This document shows positions 49,172-62,804 of a stretch of DNA of 64,000 bases, piece after piece; positions within the stretch are counted from its first letter, which is position 1; each line of letters opens with the position of its first letter. The position numbers and the translations under genes are program-made. Location: contig NC_088312.1 in assembly GCF_910592395.1 (NCBI RefSeq), positions 1,798,001 to 1,862,000 of the forward strand. The letters are read 5' to 3'. The stretch comes from Lineus longissimus. Taxonomy: Eukaryota > Nemertea > Pilidiophora > Heteronemertea > Lineidae. The notes below the pieces were generated by a model. The model made no database searches, had not been told where the DNA came from, and saw only the letters and a list, made by a program, of their open reading frames with translations.

Positions 49172-52100
49172 TCAGTATGGCCGGTAACTTCCACCTGGAA
49201 AGGAAAGAGAGAAAGTGATACATGATGGAAAGGCAGGGAGGGGAACAGGCATTCACCACCACCACAATACACACATTTACAACAGGAAGCCACTCATAAA
49301 ATGTCCCTCCTAGAATGTGGATGACATTTATAACTGGCCCCCTGTAGAAGCAAACAAAAGGACTAATAATCACAGGTACAGTAGCATGAAATTCCACGAA
49401 GAGGTCAATCTGTGAACAATGAAGACGTACAACTTGTATAGAAGTCGAGTCGAGCAAGTTCACTCCAAAGACCAGCTACTAACATTGCCACTGTACCCAA
49501 GTGTTACTTTAGCCCAGTGTTACTTTAGCCAAAGTAAGAGCAAACAGTGAAAAAGAGTCAGGTAAGCTAGCGCTAGACTTACTGAAATTCTACGAAAGGC
49601 ATCAAAATCTGGCAAGACATGCACCAGCAATTGAGAAAGCAACATGCGTTTGTTGTTGTGATCATCAACTGCTGGCTCTTGAGATAATGGGCGAGGTATA
49701 CAGCAGTTGTGAAAACAAGATTTTATGTCAACACAACAGCTTCAAATACCAAATAGAGTCAGAAAGTGGTTAGCACAGACAAGGGGTGGAGTCAACACAT
49801 GCTATAGAAAGGGAGAAGAGCAAAGAATAGTTGACAATTTTCTGCTTTTTCCGAAGCAAGGATCCAATATAGCAACAAATAGTTTTGATTCTTTAGGTTG
49901 GCCACCATACTGGTCCTATATTCGCAGTTGAGCAGAGAGCTCTTGACAAGATGTTGATAAATATCTGTTGGGCCACCATGTGTATGTATGACCAGTGTGG
50001 AAAGCTGGCCTTGGAAGAGAGCTCTATCAATGGACGGACTGTGGGATCTGATCCAAGTTTGAGACTTAGTATGGAGAAGTACAGCATACCGACACAACAA
50101 TAGCCAGAATATTTGTTGAGATATGTTAGTGCATGCTAGTGAAAGAAACATCAATACAATATGGTGATGAATTTTGTTAGACAGGATTCATTTTAGCAAA
50201 GATCTTATCGTGAAGTATCGACATATAGATATTTATGAGGGAAAGAGATATAACTTATTCAAATTTATGCATAAGCAGAGGATTTTAAAATTATCCTCAA
50301 AATTCTGTAAAATGCCAAAGGGCATGTTATGAAACAAGCATAAAAAGCGAACTCGTAAAAGTCTGCAAGGTTTCTGCTGAAAACATTGACATTAGAGTAA
50401 CGGCAGGGTAACAGGATTGAGAACATACGACTGGGTTTGGCAGCTCATCATATGCATCGTCAGTTGGAATGTGCGTAAACACTTTACGACCTAAACAGTA
50501 GAAAGGATAGAACAATTTCATAGCAGCTAAAATCAAACTGTGAGGGTACGATTTTATGGTTACCAAAACAACGAGTTGGTCTACAGGGTGAGAACATAAC
50601 ATATGCCGCTGTTCAAATACTCCTTGGATGAGAGGGGTCATCATGGGGACACCACAGAAACCTTGCAAGCAGACCTAAACGGAAGGCATTGTGAAAACAT
50701 TTACCAGATATTCCAGGCCAGCCATCATCATGATCATGTCATCATGCGAAATCTACAAATGCAAGAAATAGCTAATCAGAATGGGGACGTCAACAGTGGC
50801 TGGCTTGCTTGAATTCCACTATTATTATCACCCCCTCTCATTTCAGCACAACAACAACCTCAGAAAATGCGGAGTGCCGCTGATCACACGTCTACCATAT
50901 CTTCATCCTTCCCATTAGATATTTATGGGAGCAAACAGCGCATTTCCCCCCCAGAACTTACTTGGTATTGGCTACATTCGAATGGAGAGGGGTGATAAAT
51001 CTATGGTCTGACCGAATTAATAACATATCATACAAGTATAAAGAGAGAACTCCAGGGCTGAGCTGAAAAGAGCTTTTCCTTGGACCACCCTGAAATAACT
51101 AGGACTTTTCATGAGGCACTGGTGTCATTTTTCAAAAAAGATCACTGAAAAACACATTCTGGCCAAACAAAACATTTGACAAGGTTTGGTAAAATTTATG
51201 TTATTTTTAAACTAGATTCCCAGCCTCCTCCAATGTCAATGTCAATAGCAGAGGTAGCGAGTTCTTAAAACAGCTGTTGCCCCATAAAAATGACTCAAGT
51301 GGAAGAGGCACCAACAATTAAACCCAAGGCTAGGGGAACAATCCAAGGGTGTAAAGATGAAGGTGGAAAAGTGATAATTGAATCTGGTGATTAAAATAAA
51401 AAGCAAACAACCATGACCAAGTTATATTCTAATTATAGAAATTGTTTAGTTGAAATCCAGAGCACACAGGGTAAATCACACTCATATTTACAACACCTCA
51501 GTCCCAAAAACTCAAGACGTACGAACAATACCCACACCAATGCTCCTAAAAGACCCCAAACATGTTTGAGCGAAATTTCAGTGTTCCCTTTTTGACAACA
51601 TTTTACAGCATTACAAAGAAAATGGTGACCTATTTCAATCACGCAATAAGGCCAAGTTGGATTTATGATAAGCCAGTACATATACGACTGGGCGAGTAAT
51701 ACAAGATGTTGCTAGGTTTGAATTGCAGGAAGGAAAGGCTTTCTACACGAAATTGTCAGCCACAGGAGCAAGCTTTATGTTGAAAAATTGTTCAAAAATA
51801 GCTACTGTACAAAAACATTCTGAATTTGTTTGCTACTCTCTGCAACTAGCACATTTTGGGGAGTGAATAGAAGTTACATCCAACAACAGGACATAAACCT
51901 TCCTCATGATTTTTTAGACGAACTGGAGCAGTTGGCCGCACCACAAATAGGGATATACTAGATTACCAATAAACAGACCGGCATGCATTTCTAAATTTAG
52001 ATCAGTCTCAGGAAAATGTTTTACATGCCAGAAAGCAGATCCTTTGTTTCATTTTTGGTCAATGATCACACAGCAAGGTTTCAACAGGGACCTGTGGTGG

Positions 52101-55100
52101 TTTTACTGTACTACTCTAGAAACTACACTGGAGCATATCACACAGCGGTACCTACCTCCCCCTCGACGTCCTCGTCCGCCACCACTGTATGGACGACCAC
52201 CGCCGCCACCATAACGACGACCACCATATCCACCGCCTCCATATCCGGCTGAAACAAATACCCAAGTATGACAAGGATGTTACAGAGTGAGATCAGAGGA
52301 CATTTACTTTAGGCCATCTTTAAGTAACCGACAGGAGTCAGTTTGTCGACGGTTGTTTTTTTGTGTGACAACACAATCTTATGCTGTCAAGGCCAGGATA
52401 TCTTTTTTCACTTCCACTGACCAACCCTGTAGTTGAACAATCCCCCGTTTTCATCAACAGACCAACAAGTATTTTCAAGGCATCTTTGAATACTCACATC
52501 CATAGTTTTGGTCATAGCCTCCATAACCTCCATAATTGCCATAGCCTCCATAACCACCATGATAGTAATCGTCGAAGTCACTGTAGTAGTCGCCACCGTA
52601 ACCTTCATAACCATAGCCTGGAACAAATTAATTACCTCATTCATCGGGGTTAAGTTGCCATTTTTACCCATTTGAGGATGATTTTGGACCTAGATGCCAA
52701 ATGCATCCACCAGCAACTCAATATTAAACACAATGCCATGTCATCACATTTAAGAATAGGAAAACAACCTTGAACAGAACAGTTAGTTTATTCCTTCAGG
52801 CTCATTAGATCAATTTGCCTTCACGAGACATCAGGCAGAAAAGTGATCATCATAAGGAATAACTTCTTATTACATCGCTTTTCACAATCCCACTTCACCT
52901 CAATTGTTATGTGTAATAATAACTCAGTTACAGTGGAATCAACATGTTTTAAGAGTAAGCATTAACTACTTGGGAATTGAGGATTCAAAGAACTTGAAAC
53001 GAACGTTACCTTGGTTCCATCCACGTCCGTAACCGTAGCCGCCATAGCCACGAAACCGTCGATTGTTGTTCTTCACGTAGAAGCTAGGATACAGCTATGG
53101 ATTGAAAGCAATCAAACATAAGGAACTGATCTTATTCATGAACATATTATTCCTAAATCAAACCCCATTTTTCATCCACCCGACCCAAAATTGTTGCCAT
53201 GTTTCACATATTCACCAGGAGGAAGATATATTTTTCCATGATTAGCCCCCCAACATTGGCAGCAAACTACTGTCACTATTTCTCAATCTTTTGGTTCAAT
53301 CTAATGTTACAAATCAACTTGTCTCTCACAAAACAGCACACCTAATGACTGATTTTGAGTCATCTTGGTAAAAAGTTTAATTTTCAAACGGTGCAGAATG
53401 GCAATACAAGATTGTCCTCCACATCAAGATATATGACAATATTTCAGGCCTGCAGACACTGAATGCAGAGGTTAAACTGCTCAGAACACAGCAAGACCTG
53501 AAAAAGGACAAGCCACTTCATCTCTGCCAAATGACAAAGATATAGTACAGGTAGGATGAATGTAGAAGAAGAATTACTATTTGATTCGGGCGTCTTTGAG
53601 ATGAGATGAACCACTGGAAAAAGCACAGCAAACAAACGCTGTTCACCGACCTGAAGTATGTATAAACTGGCACGAGATCACACAAACTGATTAACGTGCA
53701 AAAACGTCAGGTCATTGTTTTCTGATTACAGGCCACAGGGAAACATTGCAAGTCTCCAAAATATCTTGCCTCGCATTAAACACAATCAGCAAGACATTGC
53801 AAGCACAAAAATACTTCAGGTTGGTTAGTAAAATAAAATTTTTTCATCATGTTTATAAAGAAATATAAGACATCAATTCCAACCTCTTTCTGCTGGCCAC
53901 CTTCTTTCTCGATCTTGAGCTTGACGACAGTAACAAGGCAGATACAATCATCTTCATCAGGAAATTCCAAAATAGCGTAGCCTATAAAGTTGTGAGGACC
54001 CAAAAAAGTACTATTGGTATCATTGTTGATTGTGAGCAAGAGGGACAAGTGTCAACCATTGGTCCACCATTGTCAGACAGTGGCATCATGGACAAGGCAG
54101 CAACAATGCTTCCAAAGACATCTCAGTAGCTAGGCACCAAGACATACTTTAAACTTATAAAAATAGTTGAAATTTTAAGCACTGTTTTGTGAAGAACTGT
54201 ACCCAATCGTCCGTAATGGACATCTATCTGAAAATTCAGGGGAATGTTACAAAATATTCTGCCGTGCTGAAAACAGTCATTTGATTTTGTTCATCCATCT
54301 ATACTCAAAGTGACCAGGTTACAGAGGCTGAAACTGCCTCACTGGCTGATCCGATGACCCCAGCGGTCCGAATGAAGCCTCCTCGTATGTGAAGATTTCA
54401 ATTAGATTGTACATAACACAGTCGAACTCCCTATTTGGTCAATTTATTTACAACAGATGTGGCCAAATCTTTTCTCTCTCTTTTTTGTGAACTGTGGTGT
54501 ATTTTAAGGCCCGAAGGCTCTGCCCACTTCGTTTTTAACTCAAAACCTCACCAACATAAATCGCATTGCCCAGAGGGAAATTCTCCTGAAATAAGAACTA
54601 AGGCCATGAAGGAAATACAACGAGTAGCAAATACTGCATTATGGGCAGGTCAACACATAGTGGCAGGAGGAACGAACCAGATTTGGCTCTAAAGCTTGGT
54701 TCATATGTCATCCAGCCAGGAGAGGAGTAGGATGCTAAGGAGGCTTTCATATTTAGCAGCCATGCTGGCCGCCAAGGCTGGATGGAATATTTCTTAGGCT
54801 ATCTTCCAAATGAAGGGCAGTGAGGATATGAGGTGAAGACTGTTTGTATTCTCAAGCACATTGTACAAGAATTCTATAACATTTCTGAACAACAGTGGAC
54901 TATGGTTGGATTGTCTGAAAGTTGGAATGTTGATATTTGAACAGATTAATTCGACATGAAAGATTGTTTTAAAGCAACAGCCTTTCAGGCAAGAGCAAGC
55001 ATATCAAAGGATGAATATTGTGACTTCCACAGTTTCATACTGAAGTATGTTGTAGATATGGCCACACAAGCAAGTCACTGATGGAGTGCTATACATTTTA

Positions 55101-57086
55101 CACAAGGATAACAACCAGTCTGTCTGTATATATCGAGTCTTGAAACAGAAGTTGTCCAGTGACGATGTAATACATGTGGAAAAGTTGCTCTATTGCAGGA
55201 AGAAATATTATGTACGACTGCCCAGCACTTGTAGACTATAGGAGAACTGTCTTCTTATGTGAATATTTACTTGTAGAAGAGAACTATCGGAAACACTTTG
55301 TGTTGACCATGCCAGTTAATTTAAAACTGGTCATACTATTTTTTAACTTGGTAAGTTTTTACAGAGTCCCAAGTCTTACCACCTTGGTTCAACTCATCAG
55401 TCCAATACGATACATACCTTTGGGTTTGTCCTGATTGGGATCTTTCGGTACTGTTACACTCTTGGGCTGAAAAAGAAATTTGAATCTTTCTAGAGCCGAA
55501 CAGGTCAATCAAAAATAAGGCCATATGTAGAGGATTACAAAGCCATGCACATTGACAAATGTCAAGTGACTATAGATCTGTTTAAAGACCAGTATTCACA
55601 AGCTCTTGACTATGGTATGGTTGCCCAAGGACAATTGCTGCATTAGATTGCTCATAAAATGTTGACTGTCCACGACAACAACCGAGAGTTCTTTCAGATA
55701 ACCATTCACAGTGTCTTACAAGTTCTGAATGTGTCAGGGGGCCCATTTTCAGCCCAGCTAATCCATACTCGAGCATGGCATACATACCGTCATTGGAAGC
55801 TTTGGGTGATTCGCAAAGAAGTCTCTCAGCTGCTCCTCTGTAAAGTTCTCTTTGTTTCGAAGGAAAACTTTGACTTCTCCTTCCCTTTTGGCATCGTTCA
55901 GGATGAGAAGAAGGTCCTTTGGAATGGACCGGTGGACATGAAGCTGAATAAGAACAACCACATCATTACATTCATTTTTTTAATACAGATGAAACATTGA
56001 CCAACACTGAACAGTCAAGTTATTCAGGACCTGAGTGATGCGTCTTTCGATTTTCGTCTTTACAACAGGACACCCTGCAGGTCACACAATTTAGCTGATA
56101 GCCATACTTTTCTCCACTCTCTACAAGATCACACTGACTAATCAGATTGAGGTCAATTTATGTACAGCTCCAAGTCCAATTTACCTCCTTGTCCGCAAAT
56201 GTGTGACTTTTGGTGCGGACACATTTCTTCGCCGCTTCAAGGGATGCAAACTCAACGAAACCATAACCCTTCAAAGGTGCGGGTTCATTTTCTGGTTTTG
56301 ATTCCTTTGGGATGTTTAAGTTGACAACTTCACCAAATTGTGAGAAGTATTCTTTCAATAGCTCTTCATTGAGGGGTTCATGAGCCTTCAGTTTTCCGAT
56401 GTGGAGTTTCCTGAAACACCAAAAGTGAAGCATAAGCTCATAACTAACTGAAATGGACCCTGAAATATGACTACTAATGATCCACACTATAACACAATCC
56501 AATGCAGTTATTATGATGGAAACATTCCATTCCATTGATTTATTGATGGCTCCTGACAGTAATATGCATCCATAGATGCCAACTGGGCAAGGCCTTGAAG
56601 AACTATGTTATTTCCCCTGATTGGGAAACTTCATTCAACCCGACAGTCAACTCAAGCATTGTCAAGTGCACTGTCACTGTGCAGAAACACGTCTACCCCG
56701 AATGCGCATGCGCACAGTTGATTATTACCACGCGTACGAAACAGTCATCCCTTGCGCTTATTCGCTTTTGGGAACGTTTCACGAATGCCCTACCTAACGT
56801 TATAGGCATTTATATTCTTCTCAAGCCAGAGCACGCACGCATGAACATCTCAAAGCAGTTGACAGAGCGGCAAACTGATGAAACTGCCAATAACATGAGC
56901 GAAAAATGGCGTCGCACAAAAGATGACGGCAAAAACCGCATACCCACGTGTATAAACACTCGCGATATAATCACTGTTTCTAAGCCTCACAATGACGCAT
57001 TTTAAATGTATTTTATCTTAAAATGTTCTAGAGACCTACTTTAAGTTATTGATTCTTTCTTCCTCGCTACTATTTAAACGACTCAT
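49172..57086 (-). CDS. hnRNP D/AB-like RNA-binding protein, copy B, 9 exons, 298 aa
   Basis: Exons in transcript order are 57086-57040, 56410-56185, 55943-55788, 55466-55418, 53981-53884, 53094-53010, 52617-52498, 52248-52156 and 49194-49172; lengths close to 298 codons. RRM1 (17-91) has RNP2 KLHIGKL and RNP1 KGYGFVEF, with the family phrase EYFSQFGEV. A linker like VHRSIPKDLL leads to a second RRM whose RNP motifs are weak (VKVFLRN, GYAILEF). From about residue 205 the tail is Gly/Tyr-rich (YGGYGYGRGW, YEGYGGDYYSDFDDYYHGGY) with a late RGG-type block (GGGRGRRGGG), ending GGSYRPY. That end matches the basic-PY import signal of hnRNP D-type proteins. Likely role is nuclear mRNA binding and processing, by family. 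It is paralogous and divergent to the gene at 58120. The last intron is 2.96 kb. Confidence 0.85.
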
Positions 57087-58119
57087 GGTGATTTTTGTAT
57101 GTTTCTAAATAGAAAATTTTGAAAACCGGCCTTGCACCGGCAAAGTGTGTAAAAGAGGCTACAGACTAGTGCGGTGTGGCAATGTACAATGAAGCATTGC
57201 GAGTGCTCTGAGAGAACAACTACCAGTAAATCTGGCTCCTCCGTAATGCTAATTAGATTGGGGGCCGCAAAGGGAAGCCAGTAATATATACACAGGGTGT
57301 ACGCCACAGCGTGAAAGTGTGCTATGTATTTCAACACCTGCTTCATCATCATCTACATCATGTTGTATAATTCATATTGCATATTTGCATGGAGGTATTA
57401 TTAATAATACCTCCATGATATTTGTATATGTTTTAGTGTAATAAAATATTTCAATTGTTATGAAACTTCGTTGATGTTGATGGTTGATGATCGATACGGG
57501 TTGATGTTCGGTTCAGATGATGCGATGCCCTGTCAGCGTGTGTTTGCTAAGGTTATTGAAGGTTGAACTGATGCCGTAGCCTGTGGTTTTCACGCCACTA
57601 TAATCCTGAATAGTGTGGTTTATCCACATTAGAATCCAGGTTGTTCGCCTTTCGTTCCACGTGGCTGATGAAGAGGGAGCGTAAATACACAGAGCGATAG
57701 GCTGGAGTTTTTATCTTCATGTGCCTGTGCATTGCGTGTCTGATTGCGGCGTCTCTGGTGTTTGTCTAAGGTGTCGAAAAATTACACAAATGCCCTTTGT
57801 TGTCCCAACGACAGTGGGCAGAAGTGGGACAAAGCACAAAGGGAATCTTGAACAAGGGAATCTTGAACAAAGGACCGAAAGTGTTAATTGAAATGGTACC
57901 CTTTGCGAACCTCTATGCTTAATTGCATCCGGGTATTTCAAACCATTTTAAACTGGTGTTTGGGCCTGCTCTGCCAAGGTAGTACAAACCTCCATGTAAA
58001 TTTTGACGCCGACCACAGCAAGCCCATAGAACCAGTCTATTGTCCCTTCAATCGCTGGTCGATCTAATCCAGACCGTTTTTACGTCTTTCTGCAAATTAC
58101 ATCACAATAACGAGCTAAA
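57087..58119. promoter_or_regulatory. Shared divergent promoter region of the hnRNP-like pair
   Basis: The two start codons face away from each other across 1033 bases. This DNA must contain both 5' UTRs and promoters. It holds a 30-bp perfect palindrome with an overlapping octamer-like ATTTGCAT. Short direct repeats such as GGGAATCTTGAACAA (about 57840-57870) are also present. No TATA box was assigned. Confidence 0.55.
57388..57417. promoter_or_regulatory. 30-bp perfect palindrome with octamer-like ATTTGCAT
   Basis: CATGGAGGTATTATT is followed directly by its exact reverse complement. The octamer ATTTGCAT (57383-57390), a POU-protein site type, overlaps its left edge. Its place between two divergent genes suggests a regulatory or structural role, but this is inference. 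Confidence 0.5.
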
Positions 58120-61100
58120 ATGTCGCTCGAAGAACACAACAAAATCGAAAGTTTGAGGTAAGTCATTTATTCCGCATTTTTTCAATTTCTATGTTGTGGT
58201 TTCGTACTTTAGTTTATGTTTACCGGTGCCCCCACCTTCGACCTTGCACTGCAGTGCAACCCCCATTAGTCATTACATTCCCCAGGCCAGAGCGTGCAGC
58301 CAAACACCGCTACTGTCCCAGGCAGATTGGGGTCCGTTGTGAAATTTCGGAGGTCATGAGGTGCGATTTCTTTGCTAGGCCTGGTAATAATACTTATGAT
58401 ATATAGGCCTTTTAGAGGAAGACGAATCCGAGCCCCGACAAATCAAATAAGAACACCTTTTTGCCAGATGAGATACGCCGGTAGGCGGTAGACTACCACC
58501 TCGTGTCGGAAAAAGAAGCAGTAAAGATAGTTTCTTTGTCACTTGTCAGTGTTTCACTGATCACTCAAAATCTTTACATTTTCAGGAAAGTTTTCATTGG
58601 TGGATTACCTGCTGCAACAAAAGAAACTGACCTCACAGAATACTTCAGCCAATTTGGTGAAGTACATGAATCTGCAGTTGTCCTTGACGAGGCAAAGAAG
58701 TCCAGAGGATTTGGATTTGTTACATTCTGTCATCTTGACGGCATCCATAAATGTCTCGATTTCCAGAAGGAGAGTGGAAAGAAGCACAGTCTCAATGGAG
58801 AAGATGTAAGTCAGTTTGGGTCATTGCCGTGCAAGAGGACCGGCTTGACTGTCAAGCTGTGGCCTCTGGTATGACTTTTTTTCGACACCGAAGTGGAAAA
58901 TTTTTGATCAAAAGCAGTGAAAAGAGATGTTGTATGGCACTGTAGTATACTCTGATTCAAGCAAAAAAGCCCGAAATGGCTTGAAAAAGTAAGACAATCT
59001 TTCTCAGTTTCTGAGCACCATCTACTAATTTTTAAAACTTGATAAACGACTAAGTTTTGACTGTTTGTGTTGTTTCAGATTGATGTGCGAAGGTCAATTC
59101 CAAAGGAGCTGCTTCAAGAGATGAAGGATGCCCAGTCGGGTGGAGATGTGAAAATCTACATGAAGTTCAGTCAGTCGGTCGCCAAGGAGATTGACGAAAA
59201 CGCCATTATGGAATTCTTTGAAAAAATGCCATTGCATCAGGGAAAGCGGGTAAGTACTTTTCCAGAGGCAAAAATCACATGCAATATTTTAGATCGCAGT
59301 ATAACACACAACTGGTGTAACTTTTGATGTAGTGCTTGTTATTTTATCTTCTAATATGCAGTTATAAATTTAGATGATGAACGATATTTTTTGCAAATTA
59401 AAATGACATCACCTTTCTTATGAATGAAAAAAAATTTCAATTATTCTGATTTGGTTGAAAAACTGGTACAAGCATTGTGCTAGATATGCATTGTTTGTGT
59501 TTCTCCTTTCAGCCGAAGTCTGTCGAATTCATCCTCAACAAAGAAACCAAGGAGAAGACAGGTAAGGCCACCTATTGCAGTCATCCGGGTACTGCTTTGG
59601 GCACAACAATTATTTTTCTGAGCTATTAGTCGTGGTTGAGAACTGTGCAGCACCTCGAGACTGGCTCAATTACTTTTTGTCTGTTTTACTGAACTTGCAT
59701 TGCGCTGTTGAATGAATGTTGAATAATGTTGTTCACATTTCTAGTTATGACAGGTTTCTCTTTGAATAAACACTACCAACTGCCATTGGTCAAGCAAGCA
59801 ACCAAGGTCCATGCGAAAATTGTATTGCCATGGGTTTTCCCCACAACCTGCTGCTCAGCTTTCCTGTGAAAGGGGTAGCTGATGTAATGCAGAGTTGGTA
59901 CAGTGACTTTTTTGATTGACTGAACTAACTTCTTCTGCCAAACTTGATGTAGTGATCTTAGTGGTGTACATTACTTCATAGTCCATGTGTTCAGTATCTT
60001 GCTCCATGAACTTTTATAAAGGTCTGTCAAATCATACAGGAGACAGCGACTTACAAATTCTTAGCTGTAGGGAGGAGACATTGGACTGTCATTTGGTTCG
60101 GTTCCTAGAAATTTACTAGGTATAGGAGTAAGCTTGATATGCTGCATAATGGATTAAATCTCTTTTAAGAATTAGTGTGACATAGATAATGGATTGGTAA
60201 AGTTTTGCCAGTTGTGTGATACTTCAGAGCAGTGGTCCATGATTTTAGTGTTTGCGAGTAATGCTATTGATTGGAGTGATACCGGGACCAGTGGTGGTGC
60301 GAGTCTACTGTTAGCAGTGCCATTGCTTAAGTGTTTGCTAATCTTGTTTTCATTTCTATGAATGTTTTATGAAGTTTTGTACACTATTTTGTTCACTGCA
60401 CTAAGACAAATTCTGGTGGGCCTTTGGTTGCTTTGAGAGTGGATACAGTCTGTGAAAGAACCATCCTGATTAGTTCCTCTTGTGTTGGTCATATGAATAT
60501 AGGCTCTGCGTTTGTCAAATTCGATGACGATGATGATGTTGTCAAAGCTGCTACTGTAAAGGAATTCGATTGGAACGGGAGTAAAGTTGAGTGAACTGAT
60601 CCTACTGTTATTACATATTATCTTCTTGTTCGTACATTATATTGCCATTATCCATGTAATTCTGTTACTGATTTATCTTCTAAAAAAACCTAATAAGGGT
60701 GAATATTTCGGGACATGATTATTTTATGCCAAAGCATTGAAAATGAATCCCTGTGGAGTTGCACTTGGATTTATAACTGCAGTGAAATTGAATTTTAAAG
60801 AATCAGTTTGGATAATGGGGATAAAACCTGAATGAAGTACAGCTTCATAGCTGAGTTACTGTAAGTAACCTACCTTGTTGACTGAATCCCCCCACATGTA
60901 AAAATGAAATCACATTTCTTTCATGGTCCCAAATGGGTAATAGTAAACTTATCAGATTGTTACACCACTTTTCCTGAGAAGGACATGGGAGTAAGTGATT
61001 CTATTGTTTACATGTGGGTTGTGGAATGCTCCAAGTACTTGAACTTGAGAAATAAGACTGGTGTCAACTGAATTATGGACTCATTGGCTGTAAAAAATTA

Positions 61101-62804
61101 CTTCTGGCCATGGTGAAGTTCTGCTGTTGTGAATCTGGGATGAACCTGTGGTATGTTGCCAAATTAATATTCCTGGAATATTTGAAATTTAATGGAAAAC
61201 AACACTGAATGGAGATATCAATCAGTACAACACATTTCTTCTGATCTGTAGTTTGTGAATCTAGAACAGAGCTGACAGTCTTCTTACAATTTTAGGCAAC
61301 ATGTTGTATCGCCAGACCTAAACGTAACAGGCGTTTTGGCGGCCCAATGGGAGGCGGCTTTGGAGGTGGTTACGGAGGCGGACGGGGTGGCCCTCGAGGT
61401 GGACGTGGTCGAGGAATGAGAGGTGGCGGCGGTGGCTATGGACGTGGAGGTAACCGGAACTATGGTGGTGGTTGGGACAGTAAGTTTCATGATATCCTGC
61501 GTGGCTGGTCGTCCAGTTGCGATGCCAAGGATCATGTTTAGAAGGCCAGCAAGGATGGGTTGAGGGTTAGGTGTTTTCAATCAACTGGACCTTTTAACCA
61601 GGTTGACTTGTCTTAACTGTCTGCATAGCCCTTGTACCATACCCTATCAGACGCAATAAGACATCACTGGTCATGAAGCGGTATTCCTAGGGAGCCACCG
61701 CAGAAGCTCCTCGCCTTCTCGAATAAAAACAGCTAAAAGTATCCTTCAAAAATTAATGCTTTTCCTTTCAGGCTACGGAAATGGCTATGATGATGGTTAC
61801 GGTGGTTACGGTGGAGGCTACGGCGGCTATGGCGGTGGATACGATGACGGCTATGGTTATGGAGGCGGCTACAGTAATGGAGGTGGATATGGCCGATACG
61901 GTGGTGAGTATGGTACGATACATATCTTGCTTACAAGTCTCTTAGTGTTGACCCTTATATGATGTTCAATCCCGTTATGACTCGAGTACACTACTCTTAG
62001 TTGGCGTGTCAGGAAAATGCACACCTCTATATCATTGAACAAAAGTGGGCAGTGAAATTATTTGAGATATCTGGTAGCTAGAATTTGACAAATGGCACAA
62101 AATACTTGCGATTGTGATAGAAACAGAGTAGGTATGCAAGTACTAGTTTTCTTCCAACACTGGGATGGTGACTAACTTTGATCCAATACGTCTTTTACAG
62201 ACAACAGTGGTGGAGGACCACGTCCGAGATGGTCAGGTATGCTCTTGACACACTGGGCGGAGTATTTTTTCACCCAGGGTTTCAAATCTGGAGAAATGTC
62301 TTTTTGACCCAATGTGTCCAATGAAATGTTGTGGGGAATTCCTGTCATTATCTTTGCTTGGCTTTCAGTATTTTTTCTGATGAACTTGATGTCAAAAACT
62401 TGCCCCTAAAATACCTTTCTAACTCCATAGTTATCCGGCATTGTGGATCAGGATATTTTTACCGGTATATGCTGTCCTTCAGTACAAAAACATAGCATTG
62501 ATGTGAATTTGTTCGTCTAGGTTTCAGTGCGAGCTGGGTTAGAAGAGCGCAGGCAGGTTTGCATAAGACGAGACAGATTGCGCAGTTCTTGTGAACCCTG
62601 ACCATTTTCACCCATAAGCCTTTCTTTCTAGTTTCATCTCTTTCATCTCTAGTTTCGAAGTACCATGTCTCGGGCAAGTTTGATATTGCAGAAGTTCCAA
62701 ATGAAATCTTGTCATATGCAAGTTTGCCTGCTCATGTTATCCATCATTATTTACATGTGATTTGTTTCGTTACAGGTGGCGGTGGACGATACCAGCCATA
62801 TTGA
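58120..62804 (+). CDS. hnRNP D/AB-like RNA-binding protein, copy A, 9 exons, 313 aa
   Basis: Exons are 58120-58157, 58586-58805, 59079-59249, 59513-59561, 60503-60585, 61296-61479, 61772-61903, 62201-62236 and 62776-62804; lengths close to 313 codons. RRM1 (14-86) is canonical: RNP2 KVFIGGL and RNP1 SRGFGFVTF. The linker IDVRRSIPKELL matches the hnRNP A/B interdomain segment. RRM2 (about 109-195) is divergent, with VKIYMKF and GSAFVKF in the RNP2 and RNP1 places. The tail from about 197 is an RGG/GY domain (GGPRGGRGRGMRGGGGGYG, then GYGGYGGGYGG), ending GGGGRYQPY, a basic-PY import signal as in hnRNP D and AB. The exon 5 donor is a weak GTTGAG; the stronger-looking GTGAAC five bases on would break the frame. 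Likely role is nuclear pre-mRNA or mRNA binding. Orthology within hnRNP D, AB and squid is unresolved. Confidence 0.88.

Noticed and set aside
56595-57005. 136-codon plus-strand frame in intron 1 of copy B
   Set aside because: It lies inside the intron on the opposite strand, has no family features, and starts without a clear promoter.
60586-60596. Donor GTGAAC at 60591 for copy A exon 5
   Set aside because: It gives the wrong frame for the PKRNRRFGG exon; the GTTGAG donor after 60585 restores phase 0 and matches the paralogue.
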